The notes under the pieces: model-generated
The model's input: only the letters and a program-made list of their open reading frames with translations
What the model was told of the DNA's origin: nothing
The model's database searches: none
From: Chryseobacterium jejuense
GTDB lineage: Bacteria > Bacteroidota > Bacteroidia > Flavobacteriales > Weeksellaceae
Direction of reading: 5' to 3'
Assembly (NCBI RefSeq): GCF_900100075.1
Contig: NZ_FNEG01000001.1
Coordinates: 620,001-684,000, forward strand
DNA length: 64,000 nucleotides
In this document: in pieces, positions 1 to 8,642 of the stretch
How positions within the stretch are numbered: the first letter of the stretch is position 1
Layout: every line of letters begins with the position of its first letter
Position numbers and translations under genes: made by a program

Positions 1-527
1 GATTTATTAAAGTTGATGAAAACAATCGAACTTCTATTTCTAATATCTATGCCATTGGAGATGTAATAGGAGGTGCCATGCTTGCCCATAAAGCGGAGGA
101 AGAAGGCGTTTTGGTTGCGGAGACAATTAACGGACAAAAACATCATATCCATTATGATCGTATTCCTTCTGTTGTATATACCTGGCCGGAAGTAGCATCC
201 GTTGGATATACTGAAGAATACCTCAAAAAAAATAATATAGCTTATAATGTGGGAAAATTCCCGTTTTCAGCCAGTGCAAGAGCCAGAGCTTCTATGGATA
301 CAGATGGTTTTGCAAAAGTTTTGGTTGATCCGAAATATGGTGAAGTCCTGGGAGTACATGTCATAGGAGCAAGAGCCGCAGATCTGATTGCTCAAGGAGT
401 AATCGCACAGGAATATGAGGTGACAGCAGAAGATATGTTCCGTATTTCCTATGCCCATCCAACGTATTCGGAAACCTTGAAAGAAGCTTACCTTATAGCA
501 TCCGGACAAGGAGCAGTTAACATCTGA
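1..527 (+). CDS. lpdA: Dihydrolipoyl dehydrogenase (E3), C-terminal part, truncated by window edge
   Basis: The reading frame is already open at base 3 and gives about 174 residues. It begins in the second FAD contact motif (IYAIGDV, then GAMLAHKAEEEG) and continues through the dimerisation domain. The C-terminal HPTYSETLKEA carries the His-Glu pair that in this family completes the active site of the partner subunit. E3 reoxidises dihydrolipoamide of the 2-oxoacid dehydrogenase complexes in the cytoplasm, using FAD and NAD+. The CxxxxC redox disulfide and N-terminal FAD domain lie upstream of the window. A mercuric reductase or glutathione reductase is unlikely, because the GDV and HPT(Y/L)SE motifs are typical of E3. 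A hairpin follows in the intergenic space. Confidence 0.93.
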   Translation, partial: FIKVDENNRTSISNIYAIGDVIGGAMLAHKAEEEGVLVAETINGQKHHIHYDRIPSVVYTWPEVASVGYTEEYLKKNNIAYNVGKFPFSASARARASMDTDGFAKVLVDPKYGEVLGVHVIGARAADLIAQGVIAQEYEVTAEDMFRISYAHPTYSETLKEAYLIASGQGAVNI

Positions 528-597
528 TGTTGGAAAAGGAGCCAGCTACAAAGCTTTTATCTAAGATAAATCATTTAGCATTACATATTCTTTTTAA

Positions 598-641
598 TTG
601 CCACGAATGCACTAATAAAATAATTTGTGTATTCGTGGCAA
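598..641. repeat. Inverted repeat between lpdA and the minus-strand secreted protein
   Basis: Arms of 15 bases (TTGCCACGAATGCAC and GTGTATTCGTGGCAA) match at 14 positions around a 14-base AT-rich loop. There is no T run of terminator type on the plus strand and only a weak one on the minus strand. It may act as a convergent transcript end or may be one of the palindromic intergenic repeats seen elsewhere in this window. Confidence 0.6.
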
Positions 642-691
642 AAAATAATGTGTATTCTACTAAAATTGTATGGCTTTGTGTATTTCAGATA

Positions 692-1297
692 CTATAAAGT
701 GGTGCAATCCTCACTTTTAGAGTAAACACCATTGCTTTTAGCTTCCAGTTTTCCTGTCTTTCTATCAATCTTAATTAAAAAAGATTCCTTAGTTACAGGA
801 CAGCCTTTAGATTGCAAAGCATATAGGGAAATGGAATGGTCTTCAATTTTATAAGAACCTGTAAAACGATTTTGAGTGTCGATGGAGTAGCCGTAAGTTT
901 TAGCTAATAAAATAGCCTCCGGAAGATTATCAACCGTTCCGATAAAATCTCTTAATTGCTGCTCATCTGAAAAATAAACTGGCCTTTCTTTTTTACACGC
1001 CAAAATATAGGAAAAGCAATTATTCCCAATGCATTTCTGAAAAAATCCTCTTTCCGGAACTGGCTCATTAATGGTCATAAAAAGAGGAGCCTGACTTTCA
1101 TAGATCACAGCTTTGTCAGGATCGGGATCGTTAGTAAGTACTCTCCAATAGGCATATTCTTTATTGGGAATGACGAATGGATAAAGATATTCGGTAGTAT
1201 CCAGAATATTTGGGATTTTTTTATAATCATCAGGAACCTTGACCTGTGCAGCAAGCAGATTGGAAATGATCAGGGATAGTGTGATGATAATTTTCAT
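692..1297 (-). CDS. Exported protein of unknown function
   Basis: I do not recognise a family. The 201-residue product begins with a short signal peptide (MKIIITLSLIISNLLAAQ) that probably ends near residue 17 or 18, so the mature protein should be periplasmic or outer-membrane associated. There is no lipobox. Four cysteines are visible in the mature part (CIGNNC around residue 90, then CKK, KGCPV and EDC near the end), which would allow disulfides. No membrane helix follows the signal peptide. It stands alone between lpdA (convergent) and a peptide deformylase paralogue transcribed in the same direction about 65 bases upstream. The gene itself is well supported by length, ATG start and signal peptide; the function is unknown. 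Confidence 0.8.
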   Translation of the reverse strand: MKIIITLSLIISNLLAAQVKVPDDYKKIPNILDTTEYLYPFVIPNKEYAYWRVLTNDPDPDKAVIYESQAPLFMTINEPVPERGFFQKCIGNNCFSYILACKKERPVYFSDEQQLRDFIGTVDNLPEAILLAKTYGYSIDTQNRFTGSYKIEDHSISLYALQSKGCPVTKESFLIKIDRKTGKLEAKSNGVYSKSEDCTTL

Positions 1298-1361
1298 AAA
1301 GAAAGGTGTTTTCAGGGCAAATTTACAAAAATTACTTACGCTTCTTAATGTTCAGGGAATA

Positions 1362-1943
1362 TTATAAAAACTTCATAGGATATCCGGTCTTAATATTTCC
1401 ATGCGCAATTTTATTCAGTTTCGATTCTATCATTTTTTTGGTGAGCGGTTTCAAATGATCAATATACAAAACTCCTTGTGTATGGTCATATTCATGCTGA
1501 ATGATTCTCGCTGTTAGTCCTGTGAAGGTTTTGTTTTCTCTGATAAAATCCTGATTAAGATATTCAATGGTAATTCTCCATGGTCGTTTCACCTTTTGAG
1601 ACAAACCGGGAATGCTTAGGCAGCCTTCATAATCTTCCCAGGTTTCCCCAGAAGAATCAATAATTTTAGCATTAATAAAGGTTTCTCTGATCCCTTTATC
1701 ATTCTTTTCAAAATAAAGAAGCTGATCTTGAGTATCAAAATTTTCAAAAATGATTTGACTGTCAACAATAAATAGCTGCAAAGGTTTATTGATTTGAGAA
1801 GAGGAGAGACCACAGCCATTGGAATTTTCCATGGTTTCCCACATATTGGAAATGAGGTCCTGGATTTCATGGCTATTTTCATTAATCTGTATGCATTTCT
1901 GTTTTAAAATGCGGTTACCATAGGCTACAATAGGTAAATTCAT
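1362..1943 (-). CDS. Peptide deformylase family protein (second-copy type)
   Basis: Peptide deformylases are metalloenzymes that remove the N-formyl group from nascent proteins. All three family motifs are visible: motif 1 as GCGLSSSQ (usually GxGLAAxQ), motif 2 EGCLSIPG with the metal-binding Cys, and motif 3 IQHEYDH with the two metal-binding His and the catalytic Glu. The frame can be extended six codons upstream to an ATG at 1961, but MNLPIVAYGNRILKQKC is the usual N terminus of the family, so I start at 1943 (193 aa). The altered motif 1 (SSS instead of AAP/AAN) and the isolated position beside a Crp-type regulator suggest an accessory paralogue, not the housekeeping def. Family assignment is firm; activity on formyl-Met is inferred. 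Confidence 0.85.
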   Translation of the reverse strand: MNLPIVAYGNRILKQKCIQINENSHEIQDLISNMWETMENSNGCGLSSSQINKPLQLFIVDSQIIFENFDTQDQLLYFEKNDKGIRETFINAKIIDSSGETWEDYEGCLSIPGLSQKVKRPWRITIEYLNQDFIRENKTFTGLTARIIQHEYDHTQGVLYIDHLKPLTKKMIESKLNKIAHGNIKTGYPMKFL

Positions 1944-1999
1944 TGAAATATTTTTCTGCAAAGTTCAGCAGAAGAGTAAAGATATACAATGAACCTATG

Positions 2000-2566
2000 T
2001 TAATTAATCTGTCTGCGGATTCTGCTTAAAGCCTGTGGAGTAATTCCGATATAAGAAGCAATGTATTTCAAGGGAACACGCTGTAAGAGCTCAGGTTGCT
2101 CTGTAAATAGTTTTAAATAACGTTCTTTGGCTGTAAGTTTCAATAAAGAAAGTTCTCTTTTACTTTTAGACAGAAACAATTTTTCAGAAGCAAAACGTCC
2201 CAAATGATTTCCTACATTCGTCTGGCTGTAAATTTTCTGTAAGTCGTTATATGAGATTTGCCATACCACGGTCTCAGTTAATGCCTGCATCTCATATTCA
2301 GATGGCGTTTGGGTAAGAAAAGAATCATAAGCACAGGTAAATTCTTTTTCAAAGCTGAAGCTGAAAGTATAGCCATGTTCATCATCAGGAATATAAAATC
2401 TTACCAATCCGGATTCTATAAAAGACAGGTGATTTTCTGTATCGCCCTGCAGGGTAATGATATCGTTTTTAGCATACACTTTTCTGCGGAAATATCCTGC
2501 GATAAATTCCCATTCAGATTCCTGTAGCTTAACAATTTGTTCGTAATATTCTCTGATGTAACCCAT
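2000..2566 (-). CDS. Crp/Fnr family transcriptional regulator
   Basis: The 188-residue protein has the two-part plan of the family. Residues about 10-115 form a cyclic-nucleotide-binding-like beta roll (KNDIITLQGDTENHLSFIESGLVRFY). The C-terminal part holds a helix-turn-helix (VPLKYIASYIGITPQALSRIRRQ). There are no cysteines positioned for an Fe-S cluster, and the cAMP-contact motif RxS is not seen, so the ligand is unknown. This short type is very common in Flavobacteriia, usually with few known targets. It is transcribed away from ppc, with about 215 bases of AT-rich sequence between the two starts, and toward the deformylase paralogue about 55 bases downstream. Regulation of either neighbour is only a possibility. 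Confidence 0.88.
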   Translation of the reverse strand: MGYIREYYEQIVKLQESEWEFIAGYFRRKVYAKNDIITLQGDTENHLSFIESGLVRFYIPDDEHGYTFSFSFEKEFTCAYDSFLTQTPSEYEMQALTETVVWQISYNDLQKIYSQTNVGNHLGRFASEKLFLSKSKRELSLLKLTAKERYLKLFTEQPELLQRVPLKYIASYIGITPQALSRIRRQIN

Positions 2567-2769
2567 ATGCGGAAATTTTAATGTAATCTCTTATTCAAGA
2601 AGAAATCAAAGAGCAAAGTTACGAAATGTTTAATTGAAGAGATCAATATGGATGATGTATGGAGCGCCTAATTTTTTAGATGTAATTCCCCTTATTATTT
2701 TTATTTTTCAGGTTAGAATAAAGTTTTTATTTTTTGTCATTTATCAATTCAACTAATTCCAAAATCACT

Positions 2770-2777
2770 TACATTTG
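2770..2777 (+). promoter_or_regulatory. -7-like promoter element of ppc
   Basis: TACATTTG matches the Bacteroidota -7 consensus TAnnTTTG and ends only five bases before the ppc ATG, so the mRNA may be nearly leaderless. No TTTG is found at the expected distance for a -33 box, so confidence is modest. Confidence 0.4.
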
Positions 2778-2782
2778 TTATT

Positions 2783-5317
2783 ATGAGACACGACCAACGC
2801 GCAGAAAAATTCAGGCAGATCGTGGAGAACAAATTCCAGATCTACAATTCATTATTTATGAGCCTGCCCTATGATAAAATGACTAATATTGGGATGCTGC
2901 TTCCTTTTCTTTATGAGGAAAGCAGAACCGGCTACGAAGGCGGCAAAACCCCCGAAGAAATTGTTGAAGAATTCTTTAAAAACCATACCGATCTTCAGAC
3001 TGAAGAGCAGAAACTTGAACTGCTTTTTAAGATCATCCAGTATATAGAAAGACAGGTGGTTTTATTTGATAGTATCGAAGACGCAGCGTTTCCGAATCTG
3101 CATTCAGAAAGTGATGGCGGAACTGTTACCAATCTTTTTGAACGTTCTTTCCAGGATCATAAAATTGAAAAAGTACGTGAAAAGTTAAAGGATTTCAGCG
3201 TTAAGGTAGTGTTTACAGCGCACCCAACTCAGTTTTACCCAAGTTCAGTACAGAGAATTATCCAGGATCTCAGAGGAGCCATTACAAATGATTCCGTTAC
3301 TCAGATTGATACCCTTTTACAGCAGTTAGGAAAAACACCTTTTGTGAACAAAGAAAAACCAACTCCTATTGATGAGGCTTTGAGTATTATTTCCTACCTG
3401 AGATATGTATATTACGATACCATCGGTGAGTTATTTACCAAGATTAAAAAAACTTTTGGAAACGGACACTTTCATCTGCATGAAGATCTTATTCAACTTG
3501 GTTTCTGGCCGGGAGGAGATCGTGACGGAAATCCTTTTGTGACGGCAGATGTTACCAAAAGAGTAGCAGAAGAACTTCGTTCAGCCATTCTGAAATCTTA
3601 TTACAGTCACCTGAAATTCATCAGAAGAAGATTAAGCTTCAGAGGCGTTTCAGAAGTATTGACAGCATTGAGTGAGGAATTGTATGCTGCTATTTTTGAT
3701 GGTAAAACCATTACAGCGGAAGATATGTTAAAGAAAGCCGATGAGGCTGAAAAAATATTAGTGAATGAACATAACGCCCTGTTTTTAGATCTTTTGGTTA
3801 ATTTCAGAGATCGAGTGAAGATTTTCGGAACTCATTTTGCGACATTGGATATTCGCCAGGACAGCAGAATTCACCAGAAAGTAATTGATGAGGTTTTTGC
3901 AAAAGTTTATGGGAGTGAAGAAGCGGATTATGAAGAGAAATTCAATAAACTGATTCAGGTTTCAGGTCCTGTAAATGCAAATGATTTCGAAGATATTGTA
4001 AAAGATACCTTGTTAACCGTGTCTCAGGTCTCTGAAATTCAGAATTTGAACGGACTGAGAGGAATGAACCGTTATATTATCTCCAATTCTGACGCGGTGA
4101 AAGATGTAATGAATGTTTATGCCTTCTTTAAGATCTGCGGATATAAGGATGAAGACATCAACATGGATATTGTACCGCTTTTTGAAACCATGGAAGGGCT
4201 TGATAATGCCGAACATGTGATGAATGAGTTGTATCAGAATCCTGTTTATAAAAAACATCTTGAAAGAAGAGGAAACCAGCAAACTATTATGTTGGGCTTT
4301 TCTGATGGCACCAAGGATGGTGGTTATTTAAAAGCCAACTGGGAAATTTATAAGGCTAAAGAAGTATTGACAAAACTTTCAGAACAGAATAATATCAAAG
4401 TTGTATTTTTCGACGGTAGAGGTGGACCTCCAGCAAGAGGTGGCGGGAAAACCCACGATTTCTATGCTTCTCAGGGAAAAACAATTGCTAACAATAAAAT
4501 TGAGCTAACCATCCAAGGGCAGACGATTACCAGTATTTTTGGAAATAAGGAGCAGGCCATGTATAATTTTGAACAACTTTTGACTGCCGGAGTAGAAAAT
4601 GATGTATTCAAAAATGCTAAAAAAGACCTTACGGAGAAAGAAAGAGCTTTGATTATTGAGTTGGCGAATATCAGTTATCAGAAATATTCGGATCTGAAAG
4701 CGCATCCAATGTTTGTACCTTATCTGCAGGAGATGAGTACCCTGGAATATTATGGGAAAACCAATATCGGAAGCCGTCCATCCAAAAGAGGAAACGGAAA
4801 TGAACTGAAGTTTGAAGATTTAAGAGCCATCCCGTTTGTTGGCTCCTGGTCACAATTGAAGCAAAACGTTCCCGGTTTTTTTGGATTTGGCTACGCCATG
4901 CAGCAAATGAAAGAACAAGGCAGATTTGAAGAAGTAAGAGAATTATATAAAGGATCAGACTTCTTTAAAACGTTAGTTTTGAACTCGATGATGAGTATGA
5001 ACAAGTCTTACTTTCCATTGACTTACTATATCAAAAACAACCCTAAGTTTGGAGCGTTTTGGAATGTTCTTTTCAGTGAATATGAACTTTCAAGAGAAAT
5101 TATGCTGGAGCTTACAGGTTTCAAAATGCTTCAGGAAGAAGATCCGTTATCCAGAAAATCTGTGAAGATCCGTGAGAAGATTGTTCTCCCATTGCTAAGT
5201 ATTCAGCAGTATGCCCTGATGAAAATTCAGAAAGGGGAAGGGAATAGAGAAGCTTATGAAAAACTAGTGACAAGATCATTATTTGGAAATATTAATGCTA
5301 GCCGAAATTCTGCTTAA
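2783..5317 (+). CDS. ppc: Phosphoenolpyruvate carboxylase
   Basis: PEP carboxylase makes oxaloacetate from PEP and bicarbonate in the cytoplasm and replenishes the TCA cycle. The catalytic His motif is FTAHPTQ (His about residue 147). GFWPGGDRDGNPF follows near residue 245, and the glycine-rich loop reads FDGRGGPPARGGG near residues 543-555. In the textbook proteobacterial enzymes these motifs are TAHPTE and FHGRGGTVGRGGGP, so the His before GRGG is replaced by Asp here; to my knowledge this is normal in the Bacteroidota branch. The length of 844 is a little shorter than the approximately 880-residue E. coli enzyme. It is monocistronic and ends at a strong bidirectional terminator. The ATG at 2783 sits directly after a -7-like element. 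Confidence 0.95.
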   Translation: MRHDQRAEKFRQIVENKFQIYNSLFMSLPYDKMTNIGMLLPFLYEESRTGYEGGKTPEEIVEEFFKNHTDLQTEEQKLELLFKIIQYIERQVVLFDSIEDAAFPNLHSESDGGTVTNLFERSFQDHKIEKVREKLKDFSVKVVFTAHPTQFYPSSVQRIIQDLRGAITNDSVTQIDTLLQQLGKTPFVNKEKPTPIDEALSIISYLRYVYYDTIGELFTKIKKTFGNGHFHLHEDLIQLGFWPGGDRDGNPFVTADVTKRVAEELRSAILKSYYSHLKFIRRRLSFRGVSEVLTALSEELYAAIFDGKTITAEDMLKKADEAEKILVNEHNALFLDLLVNFRDRVKIFGTHFATLDIRQDSRIHQKVIDEVFAKVYGSEEADYEEKFNKLIQVSGPVNANDFEDIVKDTLLTVSQVSEIQNLNGLRGMNRYIISNSDAVKDVMNVYAFFKICGYKDEDINMDIVPLFETMEGLDNAEHVMNELYQNPVYKKHLERRGNQQTIMLGFSDGTKDGGYLKANWEIYKAKEVLTKLSEQNNIKVVFFDGRGGPPARGGGKTHDFYASQGKTIANNKIELTIQGQTITSIFGNKEQAMYNFEQLLTAGVENDVFKNAKKDLTEKERALIIELANISYQKYSDLKAHPMFVPYLQEMSTLEYYGKTNIGSRPSKRGNGNELKFEDLRAIPFVGSWSQLKQNVPGFFGFGYAMQQMKEQGRFEEVRELYKGSDFFKTLVLNSMMSMNKSYFPLTYYIKNNPKFGAFWNVLFSEYELSREIMLELTGFKMLQEEDPLSRKSVKIREKIVLPLLSIQQYALMKIQKGEGNREAYEKLVTRSLFGNINASRNSA

Positions 5318-5341
5318 AAGAAATAGGCTCATTACTTGCAT

Positions 5342-5378
5342 AAAAAATGGCTGCTTCATTTGAGGCAGCCATTTTTTT
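5342..5378. terminator. Bidirectional intrinsic terminator, ppc / subtilase
   Basis: Perfect 13-base arms (AAAAAATGGCTGC and GCAGCCATTTTTT) flank a 10-base loop, with an A run on the left and a T run on the right. It therefore serves both convergent genes and overlaps the last bases of the subtilase ORF. Confidence 0.9.
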
Positions 5379-6981
5379 ATTCTTTAATAAATTTTTCATA
5401 GTACACTTTATCTTTTGAGAGGATTTTAAGGTAATATACTCCTTTTGCAAAATCATCAACTTTTACAGACTTCTCATGGTCTACTTTTCTTATCAGTCTT
5501 CCCAAATTATCATAGATTTCCAATGAACTGATTTCTATTTCTGAGGCAATATTCAGGATATTTTTAACAGGGTTCGGAAACAGAGCAAATTTTTCTTTCT
5601 TAACAATTTCAGAAGTATTGAGTACACTGTTATAGAGGCTTCCGAAATTAAGAATACCATATCCCATCTGATCTGTGTGATTAGGGTAAAGAGAGGCTGT
5701 TTGTCTTAGTTTTGTTTTGAGTTGATCTCTGTTTAGGGTTGGGAATGCCTGAAGAAGGCAGGCAACGCCACCAGCTGCAATGGGAGTAGCAAGAGACGTT
5801 CCGTTGGTTGAATAGGTTGTATTTCCTAAAACTGTTGCTGTAGCAGTTCCCCGTGTGCTTCCATCCGGTTTAATAATTCCAAGTGAGTTCGGTCCGTAAG
5901 ATGAAAAAGCTGAAGAATTTCCCGAAGAATCTACAGCACCAATGGTAAACACTTTAGCATTGTCTGAAGGTGTTAAAAGATAATGCCATGAACCATTTCC
6001 GGAATTTCCTGCGGCAGCAAGGACAAAAATTCCTTTTTCAGCGGCAATTCCAGCACCTCTTGCAATAAAAGAGGTACTTCCGTTCAAATCAGCATAAGTG
6101 TAGTTGTATTGTGGATTATCAAAAACATTATACCCAAGTGAGGTGGTGATAATCTCTACACCTTTTCTGTCTGCTTCTTCAGCTGCTTCAATCCAATATA
6201 GTTCTTCTTCCGGAATTTCAGCAGTGGTGTTTTCGCTGCGGTAAAGATAGAAATCGGCATCAGGAGCTGAGCCTGCAAATACATTTTCCAGATATCCGCC
6301 TATAACACCTAAAACAGTTGTTCCATGGGCATTCAGGGAAGGGTTGTAGATGTCGGTGGATTTGGTGACAAAGTCATATCCTCCTTTTATTTTGTTATTA
6401 TTTCGTAATCTTAGAAAAGCATCTCCGGTATTTACAGTAGGGAATCCGGTGTCAATAACAGCAATAGAAACTCCGGTTCCGGTATAGCCGGCCAGGTGAA
6501 GAGGTCTTATATTACTCTGGTCTATCTGTGCTGTGCCGGAACCATATTCAAAAGTGGTAAGAATCTTTTGAGAATGTGTTGGCATTTTCCATTTATTAAC
6601 AGGTGCTGATTGCACGGTAGGAGCTCCGTTTCGGGCAAAACTTTCTACAGACAAAACAAAAGGCTGGGTCTGCAAAAGAGTGATTTGAGCAGGAGTTGCA
6701 TTGACAGCAGCTCCATTAAGCCACTTAGAATAATCGGTGACAGTAAATCCTAGATTTTGAAGATTTTGTATATAAGACTGTTCTAAAGGAGCATCCTGGT
6801 CATTAAGTGATATACCTAAGGTTGTACGTCTGTCAAGCGATTTTTGACTCAGCTCAGACAGAGGATTAGCAAAAAATGCAGCTTTATTGGGCTTGTCTTT
6901 AAAATACACAAAAACAAGCTGAGTTTGCGCAAAGGTATAAGAGTAACCTGTTAGGAAACAAAAGAGTAAAATTTTTTTCAT
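5377..6981 (-). CDS. Subtilisin-like (S8) serine protease with type IX secretion tail
   Basis: The 534-residue protein has a signal peptide (MKKILLFCFLTGYSYTFAQ), a propeptide-like region, an S8 catalytic domain and a C-terminal sorting domain. The triad can be read directly: Asp177 in AVIDTGFP, His219 in AHGTTVLG and Ser396 in GTSLATP. The oxyanion Asn lies in AAAGNSG. The last about 75 residues (FALFPNPVKNIL ... KGVYYLKI) are a type A T9SS domain, which in Bacteroidota directs export across the outer membrane and anchoring or release there. The protein is therefore an extracellular or surface protease, probably matured by removal of the propeptide. It diverges from the DegT cluster across an 87-base region. 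Substrate unknown. Confidence 0.94.
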   Translation of the reverse strand: MKKILLFCFLTGYSYTFAQTQLVFVYFKDKPNKAAFFANPLSELSQKSLDRRTTLGISLNDQDAPLEQSYIQNLQNLGFTVTDYSKWLNGAAVNATPAQITLLQTQPFVLSVESFARNGAPTVQSAPVNKWKMPTHSQKILTTFEYGSGTAQIDQSNIRPLHLAGYTGTGVSIAVIDTGFPTVNTGDAFLRLRNNNKIKGGYDFVTKSTDIYNPSLNAHGTTVLGVIGGYLENVFAGSAPDADFYLYRSENTTAEIPEEELYWIEAAEEADRKGVEIITTSLGYNVFDNPQYNYTYADLNGSTSFIARGAGIAAEKGIFVLAAAGNSGNGSWHYLLTPSDNAKVFTIGAVDSSGNSSAFSSYGPNSLGIIKPDGSTRGTATATVLGNTTYSTNGTSLATPIAAGGVACLLQAFPTLNRDQLKTKLRQTASLYPNHTDQMGYGILNFGSLYNSVLNTSEIVKKEKFALFPNPVKNILNIASEIEISSLEIYDNLGRLIRKVDHEKSVKVDDFAKGVYYLKILSKDKVYYEKFIKE

Positions 6982-7022
6982 ATAAATTTTTGTATAAAGA
7001 TAAAAACAAAATCAATAAAATT

Positions 7023-7052
7023 TTTGATAGGATTTTAAAATCCTTATTTTTA
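7023..7052 (+). promoter_or_regulatory. Promoter of the DegT-galE cluster with a palindrome in the spacer
   Basis: TTTG at 7023-7026 and TATTTTTA at 7045-7052 are spaced like a Bacteroidota -33/-7 pair (18 bases). The spacer contains the perfect 16-base palindrome AGGATTTTAAAATCCT (7029-7044), which is in a classical repressor position. The same region must also hold the promoter of the divergent subtilase gene. Confidence 0.5.
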
Positions 7053-7068
7053 CAGAAATAATTTATTT

Positions 7069-8193
7069 ATGAAAAAAATTCAGATGGTTGACTTGCAAAG
7101 TCAGTATTACAAAATAAAGAATGATGTAGACAATGCAGTTTTAAATGTAATGGATTCCGCGGCTTTTATCAACGGTCCTGAAGTAAAGTCTTTCCAGAAT
7201 GAATTGGAGTCTTATTTAGATGTAAAGCATGTTATTCCTTGTGCTAATGGAACAGATGCATTACAGATTGCTCTTATGGCGTTGGATTTGAAGGAGGGAG
7301 ACGAAATCATTACTGCTGATTTTACCTTTGCTGCAACAGTAGAGGTGATTCATCTGCTTAAATTAAAGTCTGTTTTGGTAGATGTTGACTATGATACATT
7401 TACAATTTCAACAGAAGCTCTAAGAAAGGCAATTACACCAAAAACAAAGGCTATTATTCCTGTACATATATTCGGACAGTGTGCGAACATGGAAGAAATC
7501 CTTAAAATTGCTGAAGAGCACAATTTATACGTAATTGAAGATAATGCACAGGCAATTGGTGCAGAATATACATTCTCTGACGGGACATCAAAATATGCCG
7601 GAACAATGGCAACTGTAGGTACAACTTCTTTCTTCCCTTCCAAAAACCTTGGATGTTATGGAGATGGAGGCGCTATTTTCACCAATAATGATGAGCTGGC
7701 ACACCGTTTAAGAGGAATTGTAAATCATGGAATGTACGAAAGATATTATCATGATGAGGTTGGGGTAAACTCTCGTTTGGATAGTATTCAGGCAGCCGTT
7801 TTAAGAAAAAAATTACCACACCTGGATTCATACAACGAAGCGAGAAGAAAAGCAGCCGATTATTATGATGAGGCATTCGCTGGTAATGATAATATTTTAA
7901 CTCCACAGAGATCTGAGAGCTCTACTCACGTATTCCATCAGTATACACTGAGAATCCTGAATGGGAAGAGAAATGAACTTCAGAAGTTCCTTACAGAAAA
8001 GGAAATTCCGGCAATGATCTACTATCCGGTAGCATTAAGAAAGCAAAAAGCATATTTCCAGGAGAGCAACGCTGCTGATTTTGTGAATACAGATAAGCTT
8101 TTGGATCAGGTGATCTCTTTACCAATGCATACGGAATTAGACGAAGAACAGTTGAAGTATATTACAGACGCTGTACTTGAGTTTATGGGGTAA
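7069..8193 (+). CDS. DegT/DnrJ/EryC1/StrS family PLP aminotransferase (sugar aminotransferase)
   Basis: This family transfers an amino group from glutamate to keto-deoxy sugars bound to a nucleotide, giving amino sugars for surface polysaccharides. The PLP lysine is K192 in TSFFPSKNLGCYGDGG. The cofactor-binding region GTDALQIALMALDL and the carboxylate-contact region VNHGMYERYYHDEVGVNSRLDSIQAAVL are also present. The length (374) is typical. It is first in a same-strand cluster with a membrane protein, galE, a methyltransferase and a TagD-like transferase, which supports a role in nucleotide-sugar or glycan synthesis. The stop codon TAA overlaps the ATG of the next gene by one base. The exact sugar substrate cannot be deduced from sequence alone. 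Confidence 0.92.
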   Translation: MKKIQMVDLQSQYYKIKNDVDNAVLNVMDSAAFINGPEVKSFQNELESYLDVKHVIPCANGTDALQIALMALDLKEGDEIITADFTFAATVEVIHLLKLKSVLVDVDYDTFTISTEALRKAITPKTKAIIPVHIFGQCANMEEILKIAEEHNLYVIEDNAQAIGAEYTFSDGTSKYAGTMATVGTTSFFPSKNLGCYGDGGAIFTNNDELAHRLRGIVNHGMYERYYHDEVGVNSRLDSIQAAVLRKKLPHLDSYNEARRKAADYYDEAFAGNDNILTPQRSESSTHVFHQYTLRILNGKRNELQKFLTEKEIPAMIYYPVALRKQKAYFQESNAADFVNTDKLLDQVISLPMHTELDEEQLKYITDAVLEFMG

Positions 8194-8633
8194 TGAATGA
8201 AAATAGAATATTTAAATATAGAATAGTTGGAATAGTGGTATTTCTGTTCGAATTGTTTTTACTTTTTTTATTTGGCTATGGTACTTATGATTCATTTATA
8301 GAATTCAGTATTGAACAGAAATTTTCAGTAGAGAGTTTTATTTTTATTTCTGCAGCATCAATCTGTATAAGTACATTTTTAAGCTTAATATTACTTTTAT
8401 TTAAAAGCAGAAAAGCGATTCTATATTTAAATATAAACTATATTTTAATTTTATTATTCTTTGCTTCAGGATACATTAACATTCTGGTCAAAAAAACGTT
8501 TGAAGAAGGTGATAGTTTAAAATTATTTTTCACATTTTCTACCATCTCAGTTTTTATTTTGATAACTAATGTTTTTAAAAATAAAAAAATACATTTTCTG
8601 GAAATGGATGAGATTGGAAAATATAAAGATTAA
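8193..8633 (+). CDS. Small integral membrane protein of unknown function
   Basis: No family is recognised. The 146-residue protein has four hydrophobic segments (about residues 10-30, 45-70, 75-100 and 110-130) and a short charged C-terminal tail (KNKKIHFLEMDEIGKYKD), consistent with a four-helix inner-membrane protein. Its ATG overlaps the stop codon of the DegT aminotransferase and galE begins 9 bases after its stop. It is therefore translated within the cluster, probably by coupling. The coding region is noticeably more AT-rich than its neighbours, partly because of its many Phe, Ile and Leu codons. A link to glycan export or to the neighbouring enzymes is only inferred from position. Confidence 0.75.
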   Translation: MNENRIFKYRIVGIVVFLFELFLLFLFGYGTYDSFIEFSIEQKFSVESFIFISAASICISTFLSLILLLFKSRKAILYLNINYILILLFFASGYINILVKKTFEEGDSLKLFFTFSTISVFILITNVFKNKKIHFLEMDEIGKYKD

Positions 8634-8642
8634 AAAATAAAA

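Noticed and set aside
2783..5317. Inactive PEP carboxylase because of FDGRGG instead of FHGRGG
   Set aside because: The other catalytic motifs are intact, and the variant appears to be normal for the Bacteroidota branch.
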